Source of the DNA: Piper betle
Taxonomy: Eukaryota > Streptophyta > Magnoliopsida > Piperales > Piperaceae
Length of the DNA stretch: 64,000 bases
NCBI GenBank assembly: GCA_033002965.1
Contig: JAURVB010014654.1
Location: forward strand, 1-64,000
Direction of reading: 5' to 3'
The position numbers and the translations under genes were made by a program. The notes under the pieces were generated by a model that saw only the letters and a list, made by a program, of their open reading frames with translations, was not told where the DNA came from and made no database searches. This document shows, in pieces, positions 37,872 through 49,185 of the stretch (the first letter of the stretch is position 1; each line of letters opens with the position of its first letter).

Positions 37872-38050
37872 AGTAAAAATTAATAAGAGTAATGTTAATA
37901 AGTAAATATATCATTAATATTAATAAATAATCTCATAAATAAGCATTATAATCCATAAATTTATAAATAGCAAGAAGTGAATAATAATAAATAAATAAGT
38001 AATCAATAAATAAATAAAATAAATAATAAATAGAGAAAAATAATCATAAC
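37560..38050. repeat. AAAT/AATA simple repeats and (TA)n
   Basis: Long runs of AATAAATAAATA-type sequence, with a (TA)n tract at 37843-37867. Low complexity, no genes. Confidence 0.8.
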
Positions 38051-38229
38051 ATCCAAATATACTAACTTATATGAATATGCATCTAAACTAATATAAGTTT
38101 TTGAATTACTGAAATTACTTGAGAAGTAGCTGAAAATGAGTGAAAATGGTGAACCGAGTCAACTAGGCTGAACCAACTTGGTTTGGGTTAACTGGAAAAT
38201 GAGTTGGGTTGGCTGGGTGGACATGGGCA

Positions 38230-38480
38230 TGGATTGGCAGACTTGGGCATGGGTAGGTGTACTCGGGCTGGCAAGCGCAAATACTGGCAGGCAGACACGA
38301 ACGCCGACAAACGTGCCAGTGGTACCCGTTGTAGGAAATCGCCAATGGCAGGGCATGGACTAGTAGACCCAGGCATGGGTTGGTGTACTCAGGTTGGCGA
38401 ATGCAAACGTTGGTCAGCGGACACGAATGCCGACAAACATGCCAGTGGTACCCGTTGCAGGAAATCGCCAACGGTAGTGA
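38230..38480. repeat. 126-bp tandem repeat, two copies
   Basis: The block ending CGACAAACGTGCCAGTGGTACC...GGAAATCGCCAATGG (to about 38347) recurs 126 bp later (CGACAAACATGCCAGTGGTACC..., to about 38473) with few changes. It lies inside the LTR. Confidence 0.8.
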
Positions 38481-39234
38481 GGCTGGAGTCATTGCCAGTC
38501 AAGATCGATTGCCTAGGCAACAAAGAACATGGTAGTGGCAGGCGATTGGCAAAGTCTAAACGTAGACTGACCAGAAAATAGCTGAAAAGCGGGAAATCGT
38601 CGCCAGGAGTGGTGATGTCTCAAGCAGTGATCGTGGCCACGACAGTGGTCAGGATCGGTCTTAAATGATGGATCTCGGCGAGGGCAAGCTATCTGAGTAG
38701 TTGGCCACGCCGGAGGAGGCTCGCCGGTGCCAGAAAATGGCCTGAAATGTGCCAGACAGCGTGGAAACTGGAGATAAAAATGTTGTCGTCAGCAGTTGCT
38801 AAGGTGGCGCTAGTGGTGGTGACTGGTATGGAACGATAGCTAACTGCGAAGCGGTCACGATCTTACCAGTCTGGTGGCTGGAGGTGGATCGGAGACTCAC
38901 CAGTGGCGGCTCGAAGTGACGGTGGTGCTAGGGTGCAAGAGTCTAAATAACGGGAAAAAACCAAGCTTTTGGTTTTAATTTTTATTGAACGGTCTAGATC
39001 TTGCCACGTGGTGCGATAGAACCATCTAGCAACTTATGCATTGAATATGCAATATATATATATATAGGTAAAAATTTTACTGCGCTGCAGCACAGGTAAG
39101 TTTTCTATGCTTAAATTTTTTTACAGTCGTTGGATTTTTATCCAACGGCTATAAAAAATATCCTGCATTTTGTTGTGATTTTCTCTCACTTTTGCTCTGC
39201 TTCTCCCGCGTCTGCTCACTCCGTTCATCCCACG

Positions 39235-39870
39235 ATGCCGCGTAGCACACCGGCTGGATGAAGGCGGGAGGCATCGGCATGGGAGTCCGGTGAGGAGGCG
39301 ATTGCAGAGTCCATCGTTGGCATCATCTTGATTGACGCCGCCGCCAACGCCGAATAAGTTGAAGGCTCTATTTCTCCCGGAGTTGTGCCGCATTGGTTCC
39401 TCAATTTCTTCTTGGGACGCCACGCAGCACGGCCGGTGGGATGTGTCATCATGGGAGTCCGGTGAGGAGGCAGTTGCGGAGTCCACCATTGGCATCATCT
39501 AGATCGACGCCGCCGCCAACGCCGAATAAGTTGAAGGCTCTGTTTCTCCTGGAGTTGTGCTGCGCTGGTTCCTCAATTTCTCCTGGGACGCCACGCAGCA
39601 CGGCCGGTGGGATGCGTCGTCATGGGATTTTGGTGAGGAGGCATGGAGCATCGTTAGCATCGCCTCGATCGACGCCGCCGACGCCGTCGAAGTTGCCTGC
39701 TTTGTTTCTCCTGGAGCTGTGCGGCGGCGTTGGTTCCTCTGTTTCTCCCGGGACGCCATGCAGCACGGCCGGCGGGAAGAAGGCGGGAGGCGTTGGCATT
39801 GGAGTCCAGTGAGGAGGTGGTCGCGGAGTCCTCCATTGGCATCGTCTCCATCAATGCCGCCGACGCCGAT
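39235..39870. repeat. About 175-bp GC-rich tandem repeats, four copies
   Basis: The word CACGCAGCACGGCCGGTGGGAT, or a close variant, recurs near 39240, 39420, 39597 and 39765. The following GAGTCCGGTGAGGAGGC and GACGCCGCCGCCAACGCCGA words recur with it, so the period is 168-183 bp. Frames through it on both strands are repeat-driven and not called. Confidence 0.8.
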
Positions 39871-39914
39871 TGGCTACTCTGTTTTTGACGCTCTGTTTCT
39901 CTATTTCTTCTCTG

Positions 39915-40215
39915 ATCTAGCGCGCTCTTGCTAGCGGAGTCCGGCTTCGGTTTCTTCTGGCTGGATAGCGCCTCCGACAACAACCTCAGCACTGGCCTCT
40001 CCTTTCTGGTGAGCGTTGGCTTCTTCCTCCTCGGATCCGGCTGTGGTTACTTGGTCCTTGTTTCTCTGCTTTGATCCGGCACGCTCTTGCCAGCGGAGTC
40101 CGGCTCCAGTTTCTCTGGGCCGGATATCACCACCGATGACGACCTCGGCGCTGGCCTCTCCATTCCGGTGAGCATTGGCTTCTTCCTCCTCTGATCTGGC
40201 TCTGGTTTGTCTGAT
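39915..40215. repeat. About 160-bp direct repeat, two copies
   Basis: TGGCCTCTCCTTTCTGGTGAG with CGTTGGCTTCTTCCTCCTC (about 39991) recurs at about 40151 with small changes, as does the upstream GCGGAGTCCGGCT word. It lies downstream of the 175-bp repeats in the same element. Confidence 0.75.
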
Positions 40216-40708
40216 GTTTTGGGCTGGATACATTATGATATGAAAATTTGAGATGGTTGAAATTTGGTCGCTGCATCCTTGAGCGATGAAATTTGTTCCA
40301 ATTAAATTGGTTTTCTGTTATCATATCTTGAAAGTATGATAATCAGTTGATTTTCTGTTGCAATTGGTTTTCTACATTATGATACTGGCCTCTCCGTTCC
40401 GCTGCATCCTTGAGGCGTTGGTTTTCTGTTCCGATTAAATTGGTTGAAAGTCAATTAAACTGGTGGCTTAGTTTTTTTGTTGTAGATTAAATATATAATC
40501 AGTAAATGGTAAATTTTTAATTGCAGGTTTTTGTCAATATTTGATTTTTATTTTTGTTTTGAGCAGGTAGATTGATAAGGCAACGTCAACGGCTTTGAAG
40601 AAGAGCAAGCCATTGTGAAATAGTTGGACGCCGGCAAGGGAATTCAATACCGAAAAATAATTGGTTTGGTCTTGTTCTTCAAGTTGATTTAGATTTTCCT
40701 ATTTTGTA

Positions 40709-41880
40709 TATCTGATGGAAGAAAATAGCAGCATTGGATATACTGACGGGAAAAATATCTGTAGTTCCATGGAAGATAAGGAAGATCAGATACATGATTT
40801 GTGGTTGACTCAACATGAAATGCAAGACTACAGAAGAAGATTGTGGGGAAATTGAAGAATTTGACAAGATTAGTGAAGATTTTGACGAAACACAAGTTGA
40901 AGGTGAAGTCGTACAAATATATCGAATCATGGAATTCTCTTCAGAAAAAGCAGCATATAATTTTTACAACCAGTATACAAGAAGACAAGGCTTTAGCATT
41001 CGAAAGGGTGGGTTTTATCGTTCGAGAAAGACGAACTGTATCATATCTCAAAAATTAGTCTGTTCAAAAGAAGGTAAAAAAAATATGAATGACAAGAGGC
41101 AGATATGGAGATTTCGGAATATGACTACCCTATTGCAAGATTTGGGAACAAGTTCAGATGAACGATATCAGTTTGCACTACCACTTTTAGAAAATTTGGT
41201 TGAAAAGCTTGATGCAATTGGGACTTCATCTTCATTAAGAGTACAAACAAGTAATGAGTCTGTTGAGAGACAAGTTACAACTTCAATGGAGCATATTCCC
41301 CAAATAGTAGTACGTGACCACTCTCAATTGCATACTATATCGTTGGACAATTAAAACTAGATATTGTTATTCAAGCCGAAGTGAGGATACCAACCTTATT
41401 CATTCCTCTACAAGTCCACTTACCCCATTGCAAATATGGAGATTTCGGAATATGACTATCCGATTACAAGATTTGGGAACAAGTTCAGATGAGCGATATC
41501 AGTTTGCATTACCACTTTTAGAAAATTTGGTTGAAAAGCTTGATGCAATTGGGACTTCATCTTCATTGAGAGTACAAGCAAGTAACGAGTCTGTTGAGAG
41601 ACAAGTTACAACTTCAATGGAGCATATTCCCCAAATAGTAGTACGTGACCCCTCTCAGTTGCGTACTAAAGGTCGTCCCAAGAATAGTCACAGATTGAAG
41701 GCTGGATACGAAGTTGCTCAAGCTCAAACAAAAAACGGATGTGTAGTCTTTGTAATGAGAGAGGTCATTATTCTACAACATGTAAAAATATTCATAGCAA
41801 TTGTAACAATGATTCCATATAATAGGATTTTGTGGGCTTATATAATGTATAGTTGTAGATGTGGGGAAACATTGTCATTG
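40709..41880 (+). pseudogene. FAR1/FHY3-type DNA-binding domain gene of the MULE-like element, deleted core
   Basis: Two frames, MEENSSIGYTDGKN... from 40714 and the 179-codon frame at 40815-41354, overlap out of phase and probably formed one N-terminus. The second holds the start of a FAR1 domain: MEFSSEKAAYNFYNQYTRRQ, GFSIRKGGFYR, KLVCSKEG (about residues 40-85). It then jumps to a tail-like segment (SSDERYQFALPLLENLVEKL) that is duplicated (41103-41330 and 41436-41660). It ends in RTKGRPKNSHRLKAG and, one frame over, a CCHC zinc knuckle CSLCNERGHYSTTC (about 41742-41783), as in FAR1-related proteins. The frame to the knuckle is broken at the A6 run 41730-41735. The MULE transposase middle is absent. 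Confidence 0.65.
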
Positions 41881-42072
41881 TATTTTTTGTGCATTTTGTA
41901 GATTTTAATCTTCTGTAATGTTATTGAATGACGATGATATATTTTTGTCTATTTATATTATTTTTAATATTATATATATGTTACTTTGAACACAACCATG
42001 ATAAATCATACAATTTTTTATTTTTTTACATAATTACAACGTCTCAAATTTTTATCAAATATTTACTAAGTA

Positions 42073-42145
42073 GGATCTTGATGGATTCGAACCACCATCC
42101 CTCAAGCATTTCTTGAGTGCTCTGCCAATTTTAAGCTAAAGATCC
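42073..42145 (-). tRNA. tRNA-like cloverleaf (73 nt), atypical anticodon loop
   Basis: On the minus strand it folds as a full cloverleaf. The acceptor stem is GGATCTT/AAGATCC (7 bp), followed by TA and the D stem GCTT/GAGC with a GG-containing loop. The anticodon stem is CTCAA/TTGAG, the extra loop has 4 nt, and the T arm is GGTGG-TTCGAAT-CCATC. The 7-nt anticodon loop is GAAATGC: position 33 is A where U is near-universal, and the nominal anticodon would be AAT. It may be a decayed or organelle-derived tRNA, or a tRNA-like part of the surrounding MULE-like element. Function as a tRNA is doubtful. Confidence 0.45.
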
Positions 42146-42685
42146 ATAACAATTTAATTTAATGAAAAACATATTGGGATTCAATTTATCAATGCTTTTC
42201 TTCTCAGGTTGTGAAAGCAGCTCCAAGGATTCGATTTAGCACAAATTGGGAGGATCGAGTTTAGTTTAGAATTGTCCGAAAGCATGCACGCATTCATGCG
42301 CATACACCAGAGTATCGTGTCCCAATTAGTGATCTAGGAAACTCTATCCAGGATGATAACACAGATTAGAAAGAAAAAAAGACAACACAGATTAGAAAAA
42401 AGTCTGAAAGATACTGATAATTTTGTCTATATAGCAAGGCCATAAGTCTGAAAGAAAAAAGACAACATAGATTAGACCTGAAAAATACACTACAGTCGAT
42501 AAATTTTTCAGCAGTACGCAGTTCAAAATCAAAAGACATTGGTATAGGTTATGGCATGCAAAATAGTCTAAACACAATGGCATGCTAAGTTAAAGATACG
42601 GACAATTTTGTCTAGTGTCATGCATTTACATCATAGAATTACCTTTACATTGTCTAGTTGTGGAACAAACTGCAAAGCACAAACT

Positions 42686-42991
42686 TCAAGAAGACGGTAC
42701 ATTCAAAGGAATAAGAAGTTTGATAATGTTCTTACCTTGGAATTTTTTAGCTCCAGGTGTGACCAATTCCGATTCACCGTGCAACAAACTTCGGATATAC
42801 AGTACGTCATCCATAACATAAGCAAGCATAGTTCTATCTGGTAAGAGATGTGCATCAATTATTTGTGAGCTAGCCTTCCCCGATCTTGCTACAACTTCGT
42901 GCTCTGCTCGCCTGCTTGCATTTACAGGGAGACGGTCTGGGTGGGGGCTAGAACTGCATTTACAAGGCCAGCTAGTGAACATCTCTAGCAA
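42686..42991 (-). pseudogene. Captured fragment resembling a plant dipeptidyl-peptidase (DPP-IV-type) beta-propeller
   Basis: A 101-codon minus-strand frame contains SSQIIDAHLLPDRTMLAYVM then DDVLYIRSLLHGESELVTPGAK. This fits the propeller blades of plant prolyl-oligopeptidase/DPP-IV N-terminal regions ('IID-HLSPDGTMLAYV-DDELYV...GE-LT-GAK'). It is bounded by unrelated text, has no catalytic domain and lies inside the MULE-like element, so it is read as a transduplicated gene piece. The identification is from memory of the family pattern only. Confidence 0.4.
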
Positions 42992-43044
42992 AGAGTAACA
43001 AGAAAATAAAAGATATCAAGACATCGAATCGTGAACACATTCCC

Positions 43045-43625
43045 ACCATCAACAATCCTAGGAACAGATGCAGTCTCAAGAACAGAAAATTCAGCAGCAA
43101 CCATACTCACAATTTATGCAACATCAAACTCAAAAGCAACATAATCAGCAGCATCCCTTGCTTGTGAAAAACTACAATACGCCGGGACAATCACAGCTGC
43201 TGTCCCCAGTTGATAGTTAGGATATGACTGATTATGAGATTGAATCCAGTAGAAATTCTCTTCAATCTCATATGCCCGAGCAATGTCAAATTACCAAGCT
43301 GTAGAACAAATTCCAGATGCAAAATGCCAGTCTAGAAAATCAAACTAAAGGCGCACAGCTTCTTAAATCCAACCTTCAGGAGTTCCATTACCCATTTCCA
43401 CCAGTCCCAAACCAAATGCAGCTGCAACAAATCATGCATCATTGTCAACAATATGTTGAATCCCAAAATACTTCTAATAAATTCTCTTCAAGATGACAAG
43501 CTAATATACTTCTGCCAAGCCAGTGGAAGTCTCAATCAGCTGACAGATTTCGACAAATAAATCAGAATGTTGAAGAGAAAATTCATCAAAAGAGTAAAAG
43601 GGAATGCTGAAGCACAGAAGACATA
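43045..43625 (+). pseudogene. Captured glutamine-rich coding fragment
   Basis: On the plus strand one frame reads QMQSQEQKIQQQPYSQFMQH then QTQKQHNQQHPLL (about 43058-43160). After stops it continues with VPNQMQLQQIMHHCQQYVES (about 43410-43470) and QSADRFRQINQNVEEKIHQK (about 43533-43590). The Gln-rich composition suggests part of a plant transcription-related protein, but I cannot name it. Several in-frame stops show it is dead. Confidence 0.35.
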
Positions 43626-43899
43626 TAGTAACACGAAAGTTGATAATTCATAGGAATTGTAGCATTCACTTCTTTGGCAATCCAACAAACAAGTGCGAGG
43701 CATCCAGCAAAGTCCTACCAATCTTAATAACACTTCAAAATTGATTTCCATTCCAAATCAACCATATGATTGCCAATCTAGTGCCACTATTAATTGAAAA
43801 TAATCAACCACCACTACTAGCTAGAAGCAACACAACATTCTATTAACGACCAATCTCAAAGCAAAGTCTTAAGCGAAAAGGAAGAAAACAGGAGAACAA

Positions 43900-44215
43900 A
43901 CCATGTTACAAAGGCAATGTCGAGAAGCACAACGCCTGCCAATGTACACCCTCCCCCACTCCAAAAGACCAATGTCGTCGGTCGTGGCCACCCTCAGCGG
44001 GTAAAGGACGCGGTGGTGGAGCGGAGGCGATGCATGACGTCAAAGTCGGCGAGCTTCGTAGGCAGCGCGACATCGAAGTGGGTGGGGTCGTCGGTGGTGT
44101 GGAAGTGAGATCGGAGTTTTGGAAGATGATGTTGGTGGAGCTGTGCTCGACGCGGCCGCGGGGGCGGCAGGAGGTGTGGCGGCAGGGCGGCTAAGGGGAG
44201 GGAGATCGAAAACGA
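43900..44215. other. GC-rich fragment of unknown origin
   Basis: A GC-rich block in AT-rich surroundings, just before the right arm of the MULE-like element. It is open on the minus strand with the readable segment HTTDDPTHFDVALPTKLADF, which I do not recognise. It is possibly another captured fragment. Confidence 0.3.
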
Positions 44216-44333
44216 GGGAAATCGAAAACAGAGATTTTTTATTGTTTTTTAACCGTCAGATGATTTTTCAACAGCTGGATTTAATTTCAAGCACAGATAG
44301 TGTGCCTGTGCTGCGGCGGAGGAAACCTAGGCT

Positions 44334-47300
44334 TAGGCCTGAGCATGGTTCGGTTATCCGACCGAACCAACCGAACCAAACTCTATTCGGTAGTTTGGTT
44401 CGGGTCTAATTCGGTTTTCGGTTTTATTTCGGTTTAACCGAAATATTCTTATTTGGTTATGGTTTATTTGGTTCGGAATCCATTTCCGAACCAAATACCC
44501 AAAATCCAAATAAGAATCCATTTCCACCGCCTTTCCCTTCTTCGTCTTCCCCTCCTCCGTCGCGACATCCTACAGCGGCCATCCTACGGCGGCATACCCA
44601 TTCTTCTTCCCATTGGCCATCCTACGGCAGCGGCCATTCTTTTATGGTTTGTGGATTTTTAGTTTCTGGGTATGCTCAAATTAGGGTTTATTGGGACGGG
44701 TTATGTTGAAATTGATTTTTTGATGTTTTTTTCTGCATTTTTTGGGCGAGTTACGACACTTTTTGTCTTTGTTGTTTAGATTGTTTTTTATGCTACTTTT
44801 GTTTAGATCTCTTCTTGGTTTGGTTGGTTTGTAAATGTTTAGTTCCTGGATGCATTCGATTTAGAATTCTTTTGGAATTGCCCTCTCATATTTTATTTCT
44901 GCAACTGGAGTAAATCATGGGACATTTTCTTAGATCAGTTTGAGCTTGATTCTTTTCAGTTTGAAACTAGTTGTCTTTGTTCTTTAGATTGTTTGTTCTT
45001 CAAGGATAGTTTGGCTGTCGAAATTAATTCCTTTGTAATTGAACTCTCATATTTTCTTTCTGCATCCTTAGTAAGTTATAGCACTTTTCTTAGATCAGTT
45101 TGAGTTTTTTTTAAAGTAGTACTGAAATATTATGAAATGGGTATGCAAACTCGTCGATCTATGAATATGATTGCTTCTATCAAAAAAAAGATCGCTGATT
45201 TTATCTGTTGTGTTCCAATTTTTGAAATTATTCGGGAGGTAATGTGCATGACTGTTAACTAATAGTAGTGTATTAATTCGATGAACTGTACATCTAAGTT
45301 TCAAATAGAGAGAAACTTTAAGGAACTGCTATAGTTTTGTACCAACTATTCATCTACATAGTGTTCAGGTCGTAATAGAAGGAAAAGGAAACACGGTTAT
45401 GTTCAAACTGAAAAGAAATCGGAATGAAATTGGCTTGTTTCTTTCAGCTGAATGCAAACCAGGTCTCTGGTTATGTTCATAATATCAAACTCCCAAATAG
45501 TACAAGCCCCAGTTCAACATGTTCAACAATACTGCCAAGATGGTTTGACATGACGGATGAGGTTGTGCCCACACCTTGGTGTTTTCTTTTGGTGGCTATT
45601 TAGGTTTTTTCAATTGATTATCAGATTATCTTGTATAAACATTTATTATCAAATTATTTATCTTGTAAATTTTAATGTTGCTTAATGTTTAAAATTGATT
45701 GATATAGGTTTAATTTTTTTGTTAGATGTCAAGTGAATTAGATTATCATACCCAAGATGATCCAATGGAGCATGACCAAGTTGCTTCAACACCAAATTTT
45801 CAACAAGAAGTTGTACCAACAAAGAAGAGGTTTATGAAGCCAAGATCAAAAGTTTGGAGACATTTTACAAAGATTCAAGATCAAATTGGTGGAAGCGACA
45901 GAAGTAGATGCAATTACTGTTCTAAAGAGTATGTTTATAGTTCTAGAAATGGCACTTCTTCGCTTATAAGTCACTTATCTACTTGCCCTAAGAAGCCATC
46001 TGATTCGGCCCAAGTAGATCCTCATTCAGGAAGTGGAGGTAATGAAGGAAATATGGTAATTTGTAAAGCAGATCATTCCTCTATTAGAAAGGCGATCGTT
46101 GATATGATCATTTTAGATGAATTGCCATTTAGATTTGTGGAAAGTGAGGGTTTTCAACGTTTCATGCATACCATGTGTCCTGGATTTCCCATTCCTTCTA
46201 GGTTTACAGTAGTAAGAGATTGCCTTGGTCGTTATGTTGATGTGTTAGGGGAATTGAAAACTTATTTCAAAGTAACAGGTCAAAGAATCTCCATCACTAC
46301 AGACACATGGACATCAAACCAGAATCTAAACTATATGTGCCTCACTGCTCATTTTATTGATCGTGATTGGAAGTTAAATAAAAAGATATTGAACTTTTGT
46401 CCAATTCCCAGTCACAAAGGAGAGGCTTGTGGAAAAGAAGTTGAAAGATGTTTACGAGACTGGGATATTGAGAAAGTATTTACTTTAACAGTGGACAATG
46501 CTGCCTCTAATGACAATGTTGTGATATATTTGAAAAAAAGTTAGGCAACAAGAGTCCTCTTTTTGTAAAGGGAGAATTATTTCATATGAGGTGTGGTGCA
46601 CATATCACAAATTTGATAGTTAAAGATGGTTTGAAAGATATAGACATATCGATTTCTCGTGTTCGAGAAGCAATTAAGTATGTGAAGGCATCTTCAGCTC
46701 GTTACAAGAAATTTGAGGAGTGTGCAAAATTTGAGAAGATCGAAAGTAAAAGAATTTTGTGTTTGGATGTGAGTACAAGATGGAATTCCACTTATTTAAT
46801 GCTAGATATTGCTCAACCTTATGAAAGAGCATTTGAGAGATATGCAGATCAGGATGGCGGTTTTGCAAGTGACTTGACAGAGCCAGGGGCTAGTGGTGTG
46901 CCTACAAAGGATGATTGGAACAATTGCAGACATATGGTGAAGTTTTTAAAATGTTTTTATGATCTTACTGTTAGGATATCAGGCACATCGTATGCTACAT
47001 CTAATATATTCTTCAATCAAGTAAATCAGGTTTATATGATTTTGAAGAAGTGGAAAGTAAGTCCTGATGTCTCCTTATGTGCAATGGCAACGAGAATGAT
47101 GAATAAGTTTGCAAAATATTGGGGTGATGTGAACAAGCAGAACTTATTAATGTTTATAGCTATTGTATTTGATCCTCGCTACAAGTTTAATTACCTTTGG
47201 TTTTGTCTCAAGGAAATGTATGAGGTTCCTTTGGGTGATAAATTAGCTGGATTAACCAAGAATGTTCTTGTTCGTCTTTATGAAGAGTACAAAGGGATAC

Positions 47301-49185
47301 TTCAACCTTCGAATACTTTGCAACAAGTTGTCAAAAGTCCAACAACTGAAGATGATGATCACATACTGGAATCATTATATAAGAAGCATAAATTTTGAAC
47401 AGGAAGTAGCAGTAGCAAACATGAATTGGAAAAATATCTAGATGAAGATCCTGAAGATGGGGTAGAAAATTTCAACATATTGCTATGGTGGAAGGTAAAT
47501 AGTCATCGATTTCCTATTCTATCCCACATGGCACGTGACATACTAGCTGTACCAGTCACAACAGTAGCTTCAGAGTCTGCTTTTAGTACCGGAGGACGTT
47601 TGTTGGATCCTTATAGGAGTTCTTTAACTCCTAACATGGTGGAGGCTCTAATATGTGCTGAAGATTGGATTCGACATGGAGTAGTTCCATTTGAAATCAC
47701 AGGAGATCCAAACGACCTAAACACATTAGAAACTGGTATTATTTTTTTACTTTGCTTATTAGCTAAATATGATTGTTAATTATTTATTTTCTCTCTTTTT
47801 TCTTTCATACAGAGCTTGCAAGATTAACTACGGGGAACACAGTACCAAGCGTTTAATCTTTCTAGTTTCCCAATGGAACTTTATGCTATAACAACATCAG
47901 ATTTTTGTCCCTTCTGAAAGAATTTTACGGAAACCCTCCCCCATATTTTTATAAACTACAATTTTACTAGTCCTTTGGTTTAATAGTTTGGGAAGTCGCA
48001 CTCTATCCTGGAATTCAGGCCTGAATATTCTATCTTTTTTCCTTCATTTGTTATTCGTGCAGGATGTATTAATGCTTATTTTTAGGTAAATTCTAATACA
48101 TAGCAGAATGTATTTGGATATGTCAGAATGATTTCACTTTCAACAAACACAATTGCAGCTGATTGACCCTTGTAAACCTTTTTCTTAACTTTTTGGTCTG
48201 TGCTCTAAGAAATCTCTTTTCCTTAGGCTATTGTCATTTCAGGTAAGTCTTTCAATAACTGAAGGAGAAGTTGATCTAGGATTTCTCTAAAAAACATTAA
48301 ACATGGTTTCTGCTGTATCTTATGTTTTGGGTTAAGATATCTGCTGAGTATTTATGAATGCAAGCAAACTCAAACATGCCAGAACTCAGTGGGAGAACCT
48401 CAGAAATGACAGATCGTCAGCATGGAACATGTTTTGGCTGCGTCAGATTCTTTGTTGAGTTTCAAATTTTATGTTATTTGCTTGACAAACGCAAATATGC
48501 AGTTCATGCATCTTGTTTTAATGGGCTCATTCTGAATACAAAATATGCAAATATGCAAATATGCAGTTCATGCAACTTGTTTGCTTGATAAAATATATTT
48601 CGTTTAAAAGGGTTGAACCAAGTTCAACAAGATTATGAAATTATAAACAAAATATTTTATTAAATATCGGTTAAATACTTTTTTTAAAAAAAAGAGAAAA
48701 ATTTGGTGCACATCAAAATAATACAAAGATTTTATTTTCCCTGTCTTGAGGCAAAATAATTCAAAATTTTATTTTTTTAAAAAAAAGTTGAACATTTTAG
48801 ATGAGCATTATGAAACTAGTAATAACAAAATGTGGGCTGCTACCATTGTTCACCATTATTTCGAGGAAAAAAAAGTTTTAAGAAATCTTCAATTATTTTG
48901 GGCAAAAATATATGGGTTGATAATAAAAATGTTAATGAGTCGGTTATAAAATTAATTATATGGTTGAATGTTGTAGAAATAAATAAAAAATGTGGTTGGT
49001 TATTAATTTGGGTTATTCGGTCAAAATTCGGTTAAAACCAAACCAAACCGAACTAATTCGGTTTGGTTGGTTCGGTTATAAGTTACAATTCGGTTCTTGT
49101 TTGGTTAACCAAATAAGGCCATTTCAGTTTGGTTAATTTACGGTTCGGTTTGGTTTCACCCAAACCAACCGAATGATCAAGCCTA
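44334..49185 (+). mobile_element. hAT transposon, 4852 bp, with 8-bp target duplication CCTAGGCT
   Basis: Terminal inverted repeats: left TAGGCCTGAGCATGGTTCGG, right end read inward TAGGCTTGATCATTCGGTTG. Perfect 8-bp direct repeats CCTAGGCT flank it (44326-44333 and 49186-49193). The subterminal regions are full of CCGAAC/GGTTCGG words on both sides (44350-44480 and 49030-49170). It carries one transposase gene on the plus strand. It inserted 15-20 bp inside the right end of the MULE-like element. The complete ends, target duplication and near-intact gene indicate a relatively young insertion. Confidence 0.95.
45726..47856 (+). CDS. hAT transposase (BED finger, RNase-H-like core, C-terminal dimerisation domain), frame broken
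   Basis: It would cut and paste the surrounding element by binding its inverted repeats. Order of domains: a BED zinc finger (about residues 43-90, CNYC...HLSTC); the catalytic core starting SITTDTWTS (first Asp, about residue 195), then FTLTVDNAASND (second Asp), RCGAHITNLIVKDGL and STRWNSTYLMLD; and the hAT C-terminal dimerisation domain WWKVNSHRFPILSHMARDIL...TTVASESAFSTGGR...LTPNMVEALICAEDW (47480-47670). A small 3' intron (about 47737-47813) joins ...NTLET to ELARLTTGNTVPSV and the stop at 47854-47856. Two lesions: one missing A in the run 46533-46539 (7 A where 8 keep the frame) and an in-frame TGA at 47396-47398. Start chosen: the first ATG of the open frame. Confidence 0.9.

Noticed and set aside
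39121..40233. Multiple frames of 75-139 codons on both strands
   Set aside because: They are produced by the 175-bp and 160-bp GC-rich tandem repeats within the MULE-like element.
40815..41901. Functional FHY3/FAR1 transcription factor gene
   Set aside because: Only the start of the DNA-binding domain and the zinc-knuckle tail are present, the middle is missing, a tail segment is duplicated, frames are broken, and it lies inside transposon ends.
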